Assembly (NCBI GenBank): GCA_029204225.1
Contig: CM055100.1
Location: 61,997,472-62,061,471, forward strand
DNA from: Diphasiastrum complanatum
Lineage: Eukaryota; Streptophyta; Lycopodiopsida; Lycopodiales; Lycopodiaceae
Length of the DNA stretch: 64,000 nucleotides
Direction of reading: 5' to 3'
Shown here: one piece after another, positions 22,475 to 34,475 of the stretch
How positions within the stretch are numbered: the first letter of the stretch is position 1
How the letters are laid out: each line of letters opens with the position of its first letter
Program-made: the position numbers and the translations under genes
Notes under the pieces: model-generated
Seen by the model: only the letters and a program-made list of their open reading frames with translations
What the model was told of the DNA's origin: nothing
The model's database searches: none

Positions 22475-24326
22475 ATGGATTCTACTTCTAGTTCTTCTCT
22501 GATTGACAAGATCGATGGAGAGAACTACCATCTCTGGAAGTTCAAGATGAAGGTCATTCTACTAGCCAAGGAACTGTGGGACATAGGTGATGGTACCGAA
22601 ATCAAGCCAGAGGCTGATGCAGCTAGCATCACCAAATGGAGGCAACGAGATGGCAAGGATTTTGCCTTAATCACTCTGAATGTCAGAGACTCCCAAATCA
22701 GTCATATCTAATCTGCACAAACTGCTAAGGATGCTTGGGACATCCTAGCATCTCTCTATGACATCAGATATGTCACTTTCAAACTACATCTGAGGAAGAA
22801 ATTCTTCACACTCAAAATGTCTGATGTAGAGATCACTTCCAGCCATCTCAACACATTCAAAAACCTCATGGAACAAATGACTGCAACAGGATCGAACATT
22901 GAAGATTCAAATGCAATAATGACTCTTTTATCGAGTCTCCCTGAAGCTTATGAAACATGGGTCATGGCTATTTTGACCCAACAACAAAAAAATACTCTAT
23001 CAAGAGTTATTTCAAATTTGTTGTTATAAGAGGAGATCAGAAAGAATGGAACCTCTTCAGGCTCATGATCGGATTCCATTGCTCTGTACACAAACAAAAA
23101 TAAAAAAAATCAGAAGAGATTTCCAAAGTCAGATTTTCCTGACGGAAAGAGCAACCTACAGTTTGACTATGGGTCGAATTTTTACTCTGGGTCGAATTTT
23201 GGCTTAGGGTCCAATTCGAACTTTTCTTCACCATTCCAGCAAAAGCAGATTTTGTTTTGCAAGTATTATAAGAGGACTAATCATCTCATCAAGGACTGCA
23301 GAACACTCAAGTACAACAATAAAATGAAGACGCGGTCCCAATAACAAGCAAATGCTATCTCAACTAGTTACTCGATCCAACATGAAGAGGAAGATGAAGA
23401 TGCCTTCTTGACCAAGGTCAAAAATCTACAAGACATCGATTCCTGGTACTTGGACTCTGGAGCAACACAACACATGACTCACCTTCGGGACTGGTTCCAT
23501 GACTACAAGTCATACACCCATTCTAGAGTTGTGCAACTTGGAGACAGCTCAACTCATTTCATTGAGGGTGAATGAACAATCAGGATCAAATTCCAGAAAG
23601 GTGATGTAATGTTTTTGTCCAATGTTCTTCACATTTTAAATCTGACCAAAAACTTGCTCTCAATTAGCAGAATCACAGATTCAGGTTAGAGGGTCAAATT
23701 CGATAGACAAGGCTGCACTATTTTTTGATGAATCTAAGAAAAAATTTTCTTTCAGTAGAATGTGTGACAATTTGTACAAACTCAGTCACTCCTATTCTAC
23801 AAGTAGTCAAGCTCTTTTTACTACTACTTTTGATTCAAATGATATGTTGTGGCATCATAGATTAGACCATTTAAATTCCAGTTGTATTTAGCAAATGTCG
23901 AAACAACACTTAGTACAAGATCTACCTTTCATTAGCAAATCCGATACTCCATGTAAAAGCTGTATTTCCAGCAAGCATGTTAGAAGTTCAATCATTTTAG
24001 ATTCAGAATGTACTTCTAGAAATTTGCTAGATCTTGAACACACAAACATTTGTGGTCCTATGCAGACTATTTCCACAAGGGAAGCTGTCTATTTGGAGGA
24101 CTGCAACATATTTCTTGAAGAACAAATTCGATAATCTAAGTTCTTCATGCAGTTCAAGACATCATCAGAAAAATTGACCCAGAGAAGAATCAAAGCTCTA
24201 CACTCTGATGCAGGGGGAGTATTTATCTCCAAGAAATTCAAAGACTTCTACAAGGCAACCAGAATACCACAACATTTTACAACAAGCTCACCTCAGTACA
24301 ATGGTGTAGCTAAATGGAAGACTCAG
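22475..24326 (+). pseudogene. Copia element A gag-protease-integrase, truncated
   Basis: Gag starts at 22475 (MDSTSSSSLIDKIDGENYHL, then WKFKMKVILLAKELWDI) with stops at 22709 and 23027. The zinc knuckle (23258-23299) reads CKYYKRTNHLIKDC, with the second Cys replaced by Tyr. Protease has SWYLDSGATQHM near 23440-23480. GAG-pre-integrase follows (MLWHHRLDHLNS). In the integrase the first catalytic segment reads HTNICGPM (Asp to Asn), the second HSDAGGVF is intact, and the third reads NGVAKWK instead of NGVAERK. Several stops. The protein ends at 24326, where the LTR of element B begins, so RT, RNase H and the 3' LTR are absent. Confidence 0.88.
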
Positions 24327-25515
24327 TGTTGTGTTGTGTGTGAGAAACGAAAAATAGCTCAAAAACAAAAACGAACACGAAAAAGAAATGAACAAGAAAC
24401 AAACTCGAACGGAAAGTGTTCGTGCGCAACGGAATGAACTATATGACTTTTTCCCTAAGCATGACTACGCCTATCAGAAACGAACAGGGTGTTAGTGATA
24501 GAAATCACGACCATTTTGATTACGTAGCCAAACGTTAATAAAACACTAGAAGAATAATTTGTCGTGAACAACTAGACAAATTATTTGTCGCGAATGATTC
24601 GGGAAGAGCTAGACTGATAATCAGTCATGAATGATTCGCGAAAGGCAAGACTAAATATTAGTCTCAACAACTTGACTAATATTAACTCGTTAAAAAGTAG
24701 ATTACTAGATTGAGCGATTAGAAAAGTCAGATAGAATGAAACACAAGCATAACAATACTAATGCAAATTTGAACGCAGAACAAGAGAGCTGTTATCAGAT
24801 TAAGTATAGCAAAATATACATGTCAATAATGCGGTAGAGCACAAGACAATAGCGGACAAAATCGCATGTTCTACAAATCTAATTCAATCTATAAAAGAAT
24901 GAAACCTATTACTGACAATAAAGAATTAATGCAAAAGGCATCTACTTCGTCTATCTCTAATAAGCTTCTGATGCTAAATTTACACATGCTTGCTCTTCAA
25001 TCTCTTGATCAACAATCAACTGATCTACTGATCCAACAATCAATTTGAATACGAAAATGGTATTCAGTATATATACACAATGTTACAGGTGTGCAGATGA
25101 AGAAAGTACAGAGTGGATGTGCTGTCTGTAGGAGATCGTGGGTGGCTGCAGTTGTTGTCAAGTCTATTAGCGCAGTTGCATGGGGAGAGCGAAAAGGGTG
25201 CAACATCAGCCTTTGCTGAAGTGAATGTTGGTGAAGATGCAAAAAATGCGTCACTCTAACGAAATGCCTTAGGATTTGATTTACATGGTGCCTTTGCTTC
25301 CTAGGGCACCTTTGACATTTTGTAAGGCAGTCTCGTCTTCTTCGCCTGTCACAAAATACGTGTAAAAACATAGTGTCACGATTCTTTCACTTTTTCTTTG
25401 CCTGTGAGAATTTACATGTAAATATGCAGACTACGCGACAATGTGAGTAAAAATGCAGCATGAATGGAGGCAGATTAAAATGGAATTTAGGAGAGTAGAG
25501 GAGATAAATCCAACA
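24327..25515 (-). repeat. 3' LTR of copia element B (1189 bp)
   Basis: Read on the minus strand it starts TGTTGGATTTATC at 25515, directly after a polypurine tract, and ends CACACAACACAACA at 24327, giving TGTTG...CAACA ends. A TATA-like TGTATATATAC lies at about 25061-25075 on the minus strand. Its left end abuts element A's integrase reading frame, which marks the insertion point of B into A. The other LTR of B has been lost. Confidence 0.8.
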
Positions 25516-25526
25516 CCCTCCCTTAA
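25516..25526 (-). promoter_or_regulatory. Polypurine tract of element B
   Basis: TTAAGGGAGGG on the minus strand, immediately before the 3' LTR; in copia elements this primes plus-strand DNA synthesis. Confidence 0.8.
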
Positions 25527-25639
25527 TCTGGATCCGTGAATGCCTTGTATTGACCAATGTGGTTGAATATTTAACTAGAGACAATGTCTCGGGGTAGATT
25601 CACACGTTCGGAGCAGACATTGTCCACCAATAGCATTCT

Positions 25640-26586
25640 CCCAGCTTGCTCGGCAACAAACTTAAAAGTTTTAAAAGTTAATTTTTATAACTTTATTATT
25701 TCCATCTATATTACGTAGATTTCAAATATATGCATTTTGTTGAGAACCTTGCCCTTGATCTAGTGATATCTGATTTCAATGTGCTTACTCCTAGAGTGAA
25801 ATCTAGGATTGGCCGATAAGGCAATAGCACTCTAATTATCACAGAATAAAATTGTAGGGCCGTACTGATGCAGATTAACGTCTAACAGTAAATTTATCAA
25901 CCAAAACGCTTTCTTAATAGATTGAGAAGCAGCAATGTATTCTACTTCTGTAGAAGAAAGTGTGACAGAGGTTTGCTTACGATTGTTCCATAAAATAGGA
26001 TTGTTGTTGAAGAAGAATGTAAATCTTGATGTGGACTTACGATTGTCTACATCTCCTCACCAGCTTGCATCAGAATATCCACTGAGCTGATGAAGATTGT
26101 CATTGTTGACATCTCCATAGCGGATGCATTGGTCCATGGTAGCTCAAATATATCTCATGACTCATATGAGAGCCTTACAATGGGTAATGCTAGGATTAGC
26201 CATATATTGGCTGAGTGAGCTTACTGCAAAAGAGATATCTAGTCTTGTACAGACCATTGCGTACATGAGAGATCCAAGTATCGATCGATAAGGATACTCT
26301 CTCATCTGCTCCTCTTTCTACTTGGTCTGGGGACATTGGTCCTTCGACAAGTGCAAGCCTGTATCCATCGGTGAGTGAGCAAATTTTCAATTCATTAGAT
26401 TGTATCTGTTAAGAACATTGTCAAGATACCTTTGTTGAGTGATGTAAATCAACCATCTTGCTCTGTCTCTATGGATCTGAATTCCCAGACAAAAGTGAGC
26501 TTCGTCCAGATCAGTCATGTCAAACTCTGAAATCAGCATCTGCTTCAAATCCTTGACCAAGTTGATATTGTTGCTGAAGAGCAATG
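25640..26586 (-). pseudogene. Copia element B: RT C-terminal part and RNase H
   Basis: Continues the reading interrupted at 37019. From 26584 it reads LFSNNINLVKDLKQML, then FDMTDLDEAHFCLGIQIHR (RT connection), YPYRSILGSLMYAMVCTRLDI, the RNase H start YSDASW with a stop, LSSTEVEYIAAS with the catalytic Glu, CDN and SRSKHIEIRYH. Several stops (for example after NLMN, in YSDASW and in CDN) make it non-functional. The end lies close to the polypurine tract, as in an intact element. Confidence 0.88.
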
Positions 26587-27228
26587 TGTGAAAGATTCAA
26601 CTAGTTTAATCACATTTTGCTATATTTCCACAATTGGCATATTGAGGCCAAAACTTGTTTTGGACTTAGAGGTTGACTTTTCAAAGTTCATTAGTCTAAA
26701 TTTCATTTGAATAAACACTTTTTGAAAGTGTGGGAAAGTTAGAATGTGAGTTAGAGTAGATTCAAATTTGAATAGTTGAGTACATTGAATCTAGACCCAG
26801 AATTAGTAGGGTTAGCATTTTGGAGGGAAAGCCAAGTGGCCAAATAGGGTTTGGACCTGTTATAAAAGGATGTAGCTCATGGAGAGAGTAATCTTCTCTC
26901 TTCTCTATCTCATTTCATGGTTATACATGGTTCTCTTGGGTTCTATTATCCATTGGTGCACTATCTTGGTGATTGCTTGCAATTCAATGTGTAGAATGAT
27001 CTATATTTGTTATTTTTGGATCCACACGTGTGAAATACAGCAGCTTGCTGGTTTTGTACGGACAACAACAATACATAATCATGTCATTCAAGTTTGATCA
27101 AGTTCTATTGCTCAATTTGTGTGTAAATGCTGATTTTTCTACATTTTTTTTTGTTTTTGTAGATTGGATCTTTTGTAGATCAAAACACTAAATAGGTCAA
27201 TATACTTGATCAATTTTGATTTTTGAAT
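26587..27228 (+). repeat. 5' LTR of element C
   Basis: Aligns with 36367-37018 from TGTGAAAG through CTGATTTTTCTACAT (about 27145). After that the two copies diverge, though both reach a TTCACA end at similar length (642 and 652 bp). A TATA-like GTTATAAAAGG lies near 26861. No canonical TGGTATCAGAGC primer site follows, so the exact end is uncertain. Confidence 0.75.
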
Positions 27229-27565
27229 TCACATACTGGATTTGGCCGATTTTTGGATCATTGGATCAGCCTAAGTGGTGGCTTATAGATTGCATATCAA
27301 ATTTTCAGCATTTGCATGTAGATTTGAAATAGTCAATTTTTTGTGATTTTGTCAAAACCCTAATTTTGATTGGATCTCTAGATAGTGAGGTTTATGGACT
27401 TCATTTGAGTGTGTTTCAATCTTAGGAAGTGGAAAAAGTCATTATATTGAGGTTGGATCATAGGTTGATCAAGATTCCATGATTCTATGTGTTGATTTGC
27501 TTGATAAATGCTAAAAGAGAATTTGTGAGATAGTTTCAAATCTTGGTGACTTCTTTTGAAAGCAT
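27229..27565 (+). other. Untranslated leader of element C
   Basis: A+T-rich leader between the LTR and gag. No recognisable primer-binding site; GGATCAGCC near 27268 is the only weak resemblance. Confidence 0.4.
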
Positions 27566-28263
27566 TTGTTGTTGTTCAAAGGAGTGCTTTGTGCATTGAA
27601 ACAGGTTGAAGTCATTGCTACATGGCAACCTCATGAGATGAATGATGTTTTGGATATTGTTGTAGGTTTGGAGGAGATACCAGCAACACAACAAGATCAA
27701 ATGAGGTATGACAAGAGGGTCAAGAAGGCTCTACACATGATAAAGATGAATGTTACCAATGAGCTTCTCAAGGAAGTTGGGAAGTGCACATCTTTTCTTG
27801 TTTGCAAAATAATGAGGAAAGTCCAAGTACTTTTGTTTTGAGAATGAAAGCATTGAATGATGAGTTAGCTTGCATAGATGAAAGCATTAAGGAAGGAGAG
27901 CTTATTCAAGTAATTCTTAATGGCTTGTTGGATGCTCATGCTAACATTGTTCAGAGTATTGCTATTCAAAAGACTTTGCCAAGCTTGATGGATCTTCAAA
28001 AGATCTTGATCAATGAGGAATATAAGCTTCAAGCAAGAGGTGGATCTACATCGACACTTCAAGAGGATGCTATGTTCACAAAGGGAAAATTCAAGGGCAA
28101 AACCAAAAGTAAGTGGTCTAAAGAGCAAGATCAAGTAGATGCTTCTTCAAGTGGCAAAAAGAAGGACTAATCAAAGCTCAAGTGCTTCTATTGTGGCATC
28201 AAAGGACACTTTGCAAGCGAGTGCTACACGAAGAAGAGAGATCAAGGAGACAAACAAGGTAAT
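27566..28263 (+). pseudogene. Copia element C gag with zinc knuckle
   Basis: Two overlapping frames: 27566-27841 (with VLDIVVGLEEIPATQQDQ and KRVKKALHMIKM), then 27784-28170 (FVLRMKALNDELACIDESI, LPSLMDLQKILINEEYKL). They are shifted once near 27800 and represent a UBN2-type copia gag. A TAA at 28168-28170 precedes, in the same frame, an intact CX2CX4HX4C zinc knuckle (CFYCGIKGHFASEC, 28183-28224). The N-terminal end is not clear. One frameshift and one stop separate it from an intact gag, so it is better preserved than A and B. Confidence 0.85.
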
Positions 28264-29940
28264 CTAACTCTTGATGAGGATGGTTTGGATGTTCAAGATG
28301 CAAATGATGATGCTTTTGTGATGTCTTCATGTATGCTTGCTAATGATGGAGACCTAGATCCTTGGTGGATTGATAGTGGAGCAAATTCACACATGACCTT
28401 TCACAAAGAGTACTTCAGTTCTTTGTTGGCATATGGAGATGACAAGAGGGTGATCTACACGACCAATGATGGTGAGTGTGCAATCAAAGGGATTGGCACA
28501 ATTCCTATTTCTCTCTCTACAAATAGGAATGTTCATTTGGAGGATGTCTTGTCTATTCCATCTATTACCAATAATTTGCTTAGTGTGAGTCAAATGCTAA
28601 GTAAGGGCCTCAAGGTGGAGTTTGATGGAGATGCTTGTTTGATCAAAAGGAAGGATGCCTTGATTGGAAAAGGTAAAAGGCAAGGGAAATTGCTCAAACT
28701 AGATGCTTGTGTTATTGCTAACCAAGTTGGATGTGTTGCAAGGGAGCAAATTTCTATTCAAGAGGTTTGGCACAAAAGGATGGGACACCTCAACTTCAAG
28801 TCATTGGAGGTAATGGCAAGGAAGAAGGTTGTGATTGGTCTTTCAAGTTCCTTAAGTAGTGTCAAGCATGTTTGTGAGTCTTGTGCTTTGTCTAAGTCAC
28901 ATAGACTACCTTATACTAGATCTATATCTAGATCTACAAAGCCTTTTCAACTTGTACATTCGGATATTCATGGATTTACTACAATTAGCAATAGTGGAGC
29001 TAAGATGTATGTAACATTCATTGGTGATTTTAGTAGATTTTGTGGGTCTATCTACTAAAGAGCAAGGATGAAGTGTATGATGTCTTTGTCAAGTTCAAGA
29101 ATGCAAGGGAGAACCAATTTTCCACAAAGATCAAGTGCTTGATAGGTGACAATGGTGGTGAGTACATATCTAACAAGTTCAAGGCCTTTTGTGATGAGCA
29201 TGGGATCAAGAGGGAGTATACAACATCAAGGACCCCACAACAAAATGGAGTGGCTGAAAGGAAGAATAGGACTTTATGTGAAAGTGCTAAAGCTATGAGG
29301 TTAAGTGCTAATCTTGACAAACCATTTTGGGATCAAGCTTTGTTGTGTGCCAATTTCTTGTGCAATAGGTGGCCGAGTGCTATTTTGGATGGAAGGACAC
29401 CTTTTGAAATGCTATTAAAGAGGAGGCCAAGTGTAAACTTTCTAAGAACCTTTGGATGCACATGCTATGTCAACATTACTCTTGATGATAGGACCAAGGA
29501 GGTTCCATCTTCAAGAAGAGGTATTTTTGTTGGATACAGTGAGGTGAGTAAAGCCTATAAGGTTTACATTCCTTCTACTAACAAAATGATTGTTGGTAGA
29601 GATGTCATTTTTGACGAGGGAAATATTCCAAAGGTGTCTTCAATCATGATTGATGGTAGAGTGGATGGATCTAACATTCTTGATGTTGATGAGAAGGATC
29701 TTACTTTGGAAGGTGGTGATGATGAACCTTCATCAAGTCAAAAGCCAAGGAGAACATCAAGAGAAAGACAAGTACCTTCAAGGCTCACATATGATCAAAA
29801 GGGTAAGCAAGTAGTTTCTAGAAATTATGTTGCTTTCCTAACCTCTTTGGATGAGCATACAAGTGTAGATCAAGCAAGGAAAGAAGAGGAGTGGATCCAA
29901 GCAATGGATCTTGAGTATCAAACTCTTATGAAGAGTGAAA
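28264..29940 (+). pseudogene. Copia element C protease and integrase
   Basis: Frame 28285-29058 holds the protease WIDSGANSHM (active site near 28372), the pre-integrase HHCC region (WHKRMGHLNF ... CESCALSKSH) and HSDIHGFT with the first catalytic Asp. A one-base indel near 29040 moves the reading to 29040-29954, which has LIGDNGGEY (second Asp), PQQNGVAERKNRT (Glu), FGCTCYV and SRRGIFVGYS of the integrase C-terminus. The linker to RT (EEEWIQAMDLEYQTLMKSET) is the last recognisable part. The three catalytic residues are intact and only one frameshift interrupts it. RT does not follow; homology ends at about 29940. Confidence 0.9.
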
Positions 29941-29960
29941 CATCTTTTGGATGATCTTCT

Positions 29961-30786
29961 TGTGCAAAAAGTACAAAAAGGACCAAGAGTGAATCCTAAT
30001 CTGATCCTCAAGAGGGATTGGTTGTCAGATTACTTGATCTATCAATCTACTTCAGATTAAGATCAATCTATTCTAGACACAAAATCCTAACAAGAACAAT
30101 CATTAATTGAAGGTAAGTGTACTTTATGGTTTCACATGTGTGAAACACTGTCTGAGTACGGAATCCAACCTGAAAATCAAGTACACATTGATAGAACCTC
30201 AAAACAATCAAAACAAATGTAGACAAATGGAGAGAATCACTCAAAATTGCTTCCAAAACCAAGATTGGTGTCTCACATTGATTATGGCCAAATGTGGCTC
30301 TATGTATACAATAAGTGGGAGCTCGTGGTACTGATCATCCCTCTGATTCCACATGTGTGAAGGTGCTTTGTCATATGATGATTCATCATGCAAAACTGAC
30401 ACTTGGACAAAACCTTCTATTTTGAGCACTTTTGGTCCATTTTCCTTCTATATGGAGATCTACTTGAAAATCTTCTAGAAGTTAAAATTCACCTACTTCA
30501 GCTTATTGCACACATGTGAGCTGTCCTCTACACATGTGATATGACACCTAACCAAAGGATGTGGCTCATGCAATCAATAGATTGATGCCATGTGTCATAT
30601 GTCTAGAAAACTAGTTTTTGGCCTTTTTAGCCGCTAGAACTTGAATTAAATCATATGTACAACCTATATGATTATGGTACATGACAAGTACATTATTTTC
30701 ACACGTGGAAACAGGCTCCACACATGTGTGTTTATCTATATACAAGATTTTTGGCCTCTACCAAGCTTATTTTCGCATTTTTCACA
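29961..30786 (-). repeat. 3' LTR of element D
   Basis: 826 bp, with ends TGTGC...TTCACA on the plus strand. It carries CACATGTGTG at 30132, where the other LTR has CACACGTGTG. Paired open frames of 60-75 codons in both LTRs (for example 30107-30334) are LTR sequence, not genes. Confidence 0.9.
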
Positions 30787-30799
30787 CTCCTCCTCAAAA
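30787..30799 (-). promoter_or_regulatory. Polypurine tract of element D
   Basis: TTTTGAGGAGGAG on the minus strand, abutting the 3' LTR, as required for plus-strand priming. Confidence 0.85.
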
Positions 30800-30926
30800 A
30801 TCTAGCTTGGTAAGTTTAGCTTGATGGAAAACATGATGATCTTGAACTTGACTTCATGGGCTGAATTGGTCTTTGCTGGTTCAAAAGGTGTGAAGATCAG
30901 CCAATGAGCTTGAAGTTGATCTGAAA

Positions 30927-31859
30927 TCACCATATCCATGATAGTGCTTTTTTGATGTTGCAATCTTTGATGAACTTGAGAGCTTTGCACCATCCTAGCA
31001 TCTTCAAAATTGATTCCTTCCAAATTTCATGTAGATGCTTGACTTTTAGGCTTGCTCCTTCTTCATGTGCATGCTCCTCCATGAGAAAATAAAGATTTCT
31101 TCTTGACTTATTAGGATCACAAAGATCTAACATCATGTTATCATGATCTAGAGAATTAGACTTATCCAAATTGGCAAGACTATGCATGCTTTAAGAACAA
31201 AGTGTTTGCATCATATCTTCATGCTTGTTTACCATGCTAATCTTAGATCCAATGAGGCTAAATACTTCATTATGGAGATAAGTGTCTTTAGAAGATGATT
31301 CACTTACTCTCATAAAGAGTTTACAATTTGCCTCAATACAAATTTTCAAACTATGAGTGAACAAATCACTTTTGCTCTTACATGACTCAAGAGCATACAT
31401 TTGATGAAATAACCATTTGCTTTCTAATTGATTTAAAATCAATTTCAACCTTTTAAGAGCATCATCTATGTTCTCAAGAGAGACTTTATACTCAACTAGT
31501 ATGGCTTTACTCCAATTTTGAGATGCAATGATCTCACTAAAGCAAATTGATTTATCAAATGACATAAGAGAAGTAGGTATGAGATGTATACCACATGAGA
31601 TATGCTCCTCTTTCCCTTGAAATGTGAGCCACATGGATTCAACCACATTTCTTGAGTTTATTTTTGGAATCACAATTTGAGAAGGTCTCTCCTCCTCAAT
31701 CCTTGGCACACTTGAACCTTGAGAAGGATTCTCCTCCTCAATAGTTGGCACATTCGAACCTTGAGATGACTCCTTAAGATCCTCTTCATGGTGCTCCTTT
31801 TTTATGGAAATCCGAGACCTCCATGTCTCATAATGATCACAACAAGTATGACCATTCAA
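30927..31859 (-). CDS. Element D ORF, second part, unrecognised
   Basis: A 222-codon frame (31859-31191) whose start overlaps the stop of the preceding ORF by ATGA, followed in frame after one TAA by a further 86 codons (to 30927). It opens with a hydrophilic region holding two near-repeats of SSQGSNVPTIEEE / SQGSSVPRIEEE, then CFSEIIASQNWSKAILVE and ANCKLFMRVSESSSKDTYLH. These last two segments match ones in the upstream ORF, so the protein was built by internal duplication. No catalytic motif is visible. Perhaps a derived gag or a captured host segment; function unknown. The retained length despite the element's age is notable. Confidence 0.5.
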
Positions 31860-32800
31860 TATGCACTCCTATGATTATCAAGATTACTTATGCTAGAAAC
31901 ATAAGTCCAAAAATCACCACAACTTGGCATGATTTTTTCAATATTGAAATCAAAAGGTATTTCCATCTTAATAAAGCTAACTACTTGCTTATGGATATAA
32001 GTGTCCACTTTGGATGCTTCACTTATTCTCATAAGAAGTTTACAACTTGCCTTTAAGATTGAAAACTTACAATTTTCATCTTTATGAATGACCACATCAT
32101 TCATGATCTTATTGAAACCAAAAGATCCTATATTATGAAGATATTTCCATTTCCTTGACTTCATAACTAATGTAAGCTTACAAGGAAAACATATTTTGCT
32201 ATCTTTTAAGGCATCACACTCAACTAGTATTGCCTTAATCCACCTTTGAGATACAAAAATCTCTTCAAAGCAAAATGGTTCTTCATAAGTTGACATGAGA
32301 GCATAAATCAAACTATTTCCATTTTGTGATTGCTCCTTATTCTTGATTGATTTCTCTTGCATAATAACAATAAGTTTGAACTTGTCCAAAGTTCCAAGAA
32401 AAATACTTTCCAAGGACATAAAATAAATCCAAGTTGCTTTCATGAAAGTGACATATATCTTTGCATCTTGAACCAAACAATGCACTTCCAAATGAAAAAT
32501 TGCAAAAGATTTGACATGTGTTGTGATGGACTCTTGAAGACAAATCTTGCAAGTCCTTGTGAGACTCGAAGCCTCATTCACCTTTCCACAAAGGAAACAC
32601 CTTTCCTTGGACTTGTCCTTCTTGTATTTGCATTTTGAACTTGAAACTCCATCCTTCACCTCGGCCCCCTTGCTTTGGTTCTCCTTGGATGGATTGGTCT
32701 TCTTTTTGTAGCATCTTGAAAAAATTTATCCTCCCTTGCCACAAAGGTTGCACTTAGGATCCTTTCTTTCCTTCAATAGGATGCCACCTATTGATGCCAT
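31856..32800 (-). pseudogene. Element D ORF, first part, with Cys-rich modules
   Basis: Reads from an ATG at 32800 in one frame to 31856, broken by a single TAA (32726-32728). That stop replaces the His of a gag-type CX2CX4HX4C knuckle (Cys residues at 32752-32750, 32743-32741 and 32713-32711). About 55 codons on, a second module has C-X2-C-X12-C-X2-C (CFLCGKVNEASSLTRTCKIC). It continues with HVKSFAIFHLEVHCLVQ, then FCFEEIFVSQRWIKAILVE and ASCKLLMRISEASKVDTYIH, both duplicated in the next ORF. The knuckle suggests a gag origin; the rest is not recognised. An internal ATG at 32659 could give 267 codons without the knuckle. Confidence 0.55.
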
Positions 32801-34456
32801 GTGAATAAAAACCTGTGATATGATTCTACAAATGTAATTTGTGACTTTCAAGAGACTAGATTTGAACATCTTCAACAATCTAGAAGGATCTACAAAAGGT
32901 TTAGCTCACAAACCTAAGAATCAATCTTCACAGTTATGACTAGTCACTTGGAAACTTTGCTTTGATCACTAAGACAAAAGCACACAATCTTTGAATCAAA
33001 TCACTAAAGAAATCAGATCCAATCTCCTATTGGACTCATCAAATACCAATGACTTTTTCTTTTGAAAGTTGAAATGGATATGAAAAAGATTTGACACCTA
33101 GATTTTCCTTTTCACTTGACTAGTTTTCTCAACACTTGAGATTCTTGAACAAAAGATGGGTTTTGTTTCAAATACATGAAAATCAAACTTAATCACTTCT
33201 TTTGGACTCACTCTTGACCCAAATAATCTCACACTTGAGATTTAGAATGAATTTGATTTGATTTGACAACAAACTATACCACCAATTTTTCACAAAGCTT
33301 AAAAATTAGACAACTAGAGATTCACAAAGATCTCAACCATGCATGAATTCTCAAATATGGACTCCTCCTCATTCTAGACATCCAATGGGATCACAAATTG
33401 ACCCTCACACTCTCACAAAGAAAGTTGAGTAGAACTAATTTGAGTTTCATATATACTATGTCAATTTTTGCTCAACAAATTGAATTCAATCACTCCTATT
33501 GGATTCCACCAATTACTCTACCTTTTAAGACTTGGAATGAAACTCAAAATCAAAAGTTGTGATTTTTCTCACTAAGATATTGTGCTTCAAAGAGCTAATA
33601 CCACTTAGAAATATTTGGTCACCTAGGAGAAGACAAATTCTTCACCAATAACAACTCAAAATGAGCTTCTAGATCTTGCCCTCTACAAAGGAAGGACTCT
33701 TAGAAAATTGGATCTCTCTCTACACATTTGTCATAGACACCTTAATGAATCTTTTCAAAACTTACAACCACACAAACAAATTGAGTAGGGTTGAACAATG
33801 TGACTTGGATCTCAATCTCTTTTCTAGAACTCTCAATTGAAGCCAATCTATGTCAAATTCTACAAAAGATTTGCATAGATGCTCTATATGCACTATAAAC
33901 TCTCAAAGGTTTCACTTGGAGGACAGATCCAAGGATGTTTTCTAGCAAATTGATGCTTCTAAACTTGACCCTATCACTCTTGAACAAATCTAGAGTGATG
34001 GTACAATGGATTTCAACCTCTCACTTTGCATATCACTCCTTAATCTATGATTTTTAGCAAAATCTCTCTCAACTTCAACATGCACTCAAAAAATCAGAGA
34101 TAATTAATTAATGCACCTAATTCAAGCTTCAAATTTTATTTCTTGACTGATCTAATCCAAGAACTAATCAAGGGATTAGATTCTCTATAGAAATTGCTTG
34201 ATTTTGCACCAAAAATCACTCAAATTGGGTATGTGAGTCAAATTCTACAAATTTTTGAAATTTCTCAGTCAAAACCGGAGCTGTACAGCCTCACACGTGT
34301 GAAAAGAGTTTCTACATCCCACAACAAGATCTGGACCAAAAATTTTGAGGATAGCTATTAAATCCAACTCGCTACACAAAATTTGACTAGTTTCCAAAAA
34401 ACTGCTAATTTTGGCTTTGATTTGGATTAACCCTATCAATTTCAACAAAACCTCTT
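32801..34456 (-). other. Long leader of element D
   Basis: About 1.65 kb between primer site and first ORF with no coherent reading frame. Contains one CACACGTGTG (34292-34301). In non-autonomous LTR elements such long non-coding interiors are common. Confidence 0.5.
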
Positions 34457-34475
34457 GTACTAGGCTCTGATACCA
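34457..34475 (-). promoter_or_regulatory. Primer-binding site of element D
   Basis: On the minus strand TGGTATCAGAGCCTAGTAC starts at 34475, next to the LTR: 12 bases of the standard initiator-tRNA-Met complement. Confidence 0.93.

Noticed and set aside
30107-30334. 75-codon frame duplicated at 34618-34845
   Set aside because: Both lie inside the D LTRs; their conservation reflects LTR identity, not coding function.
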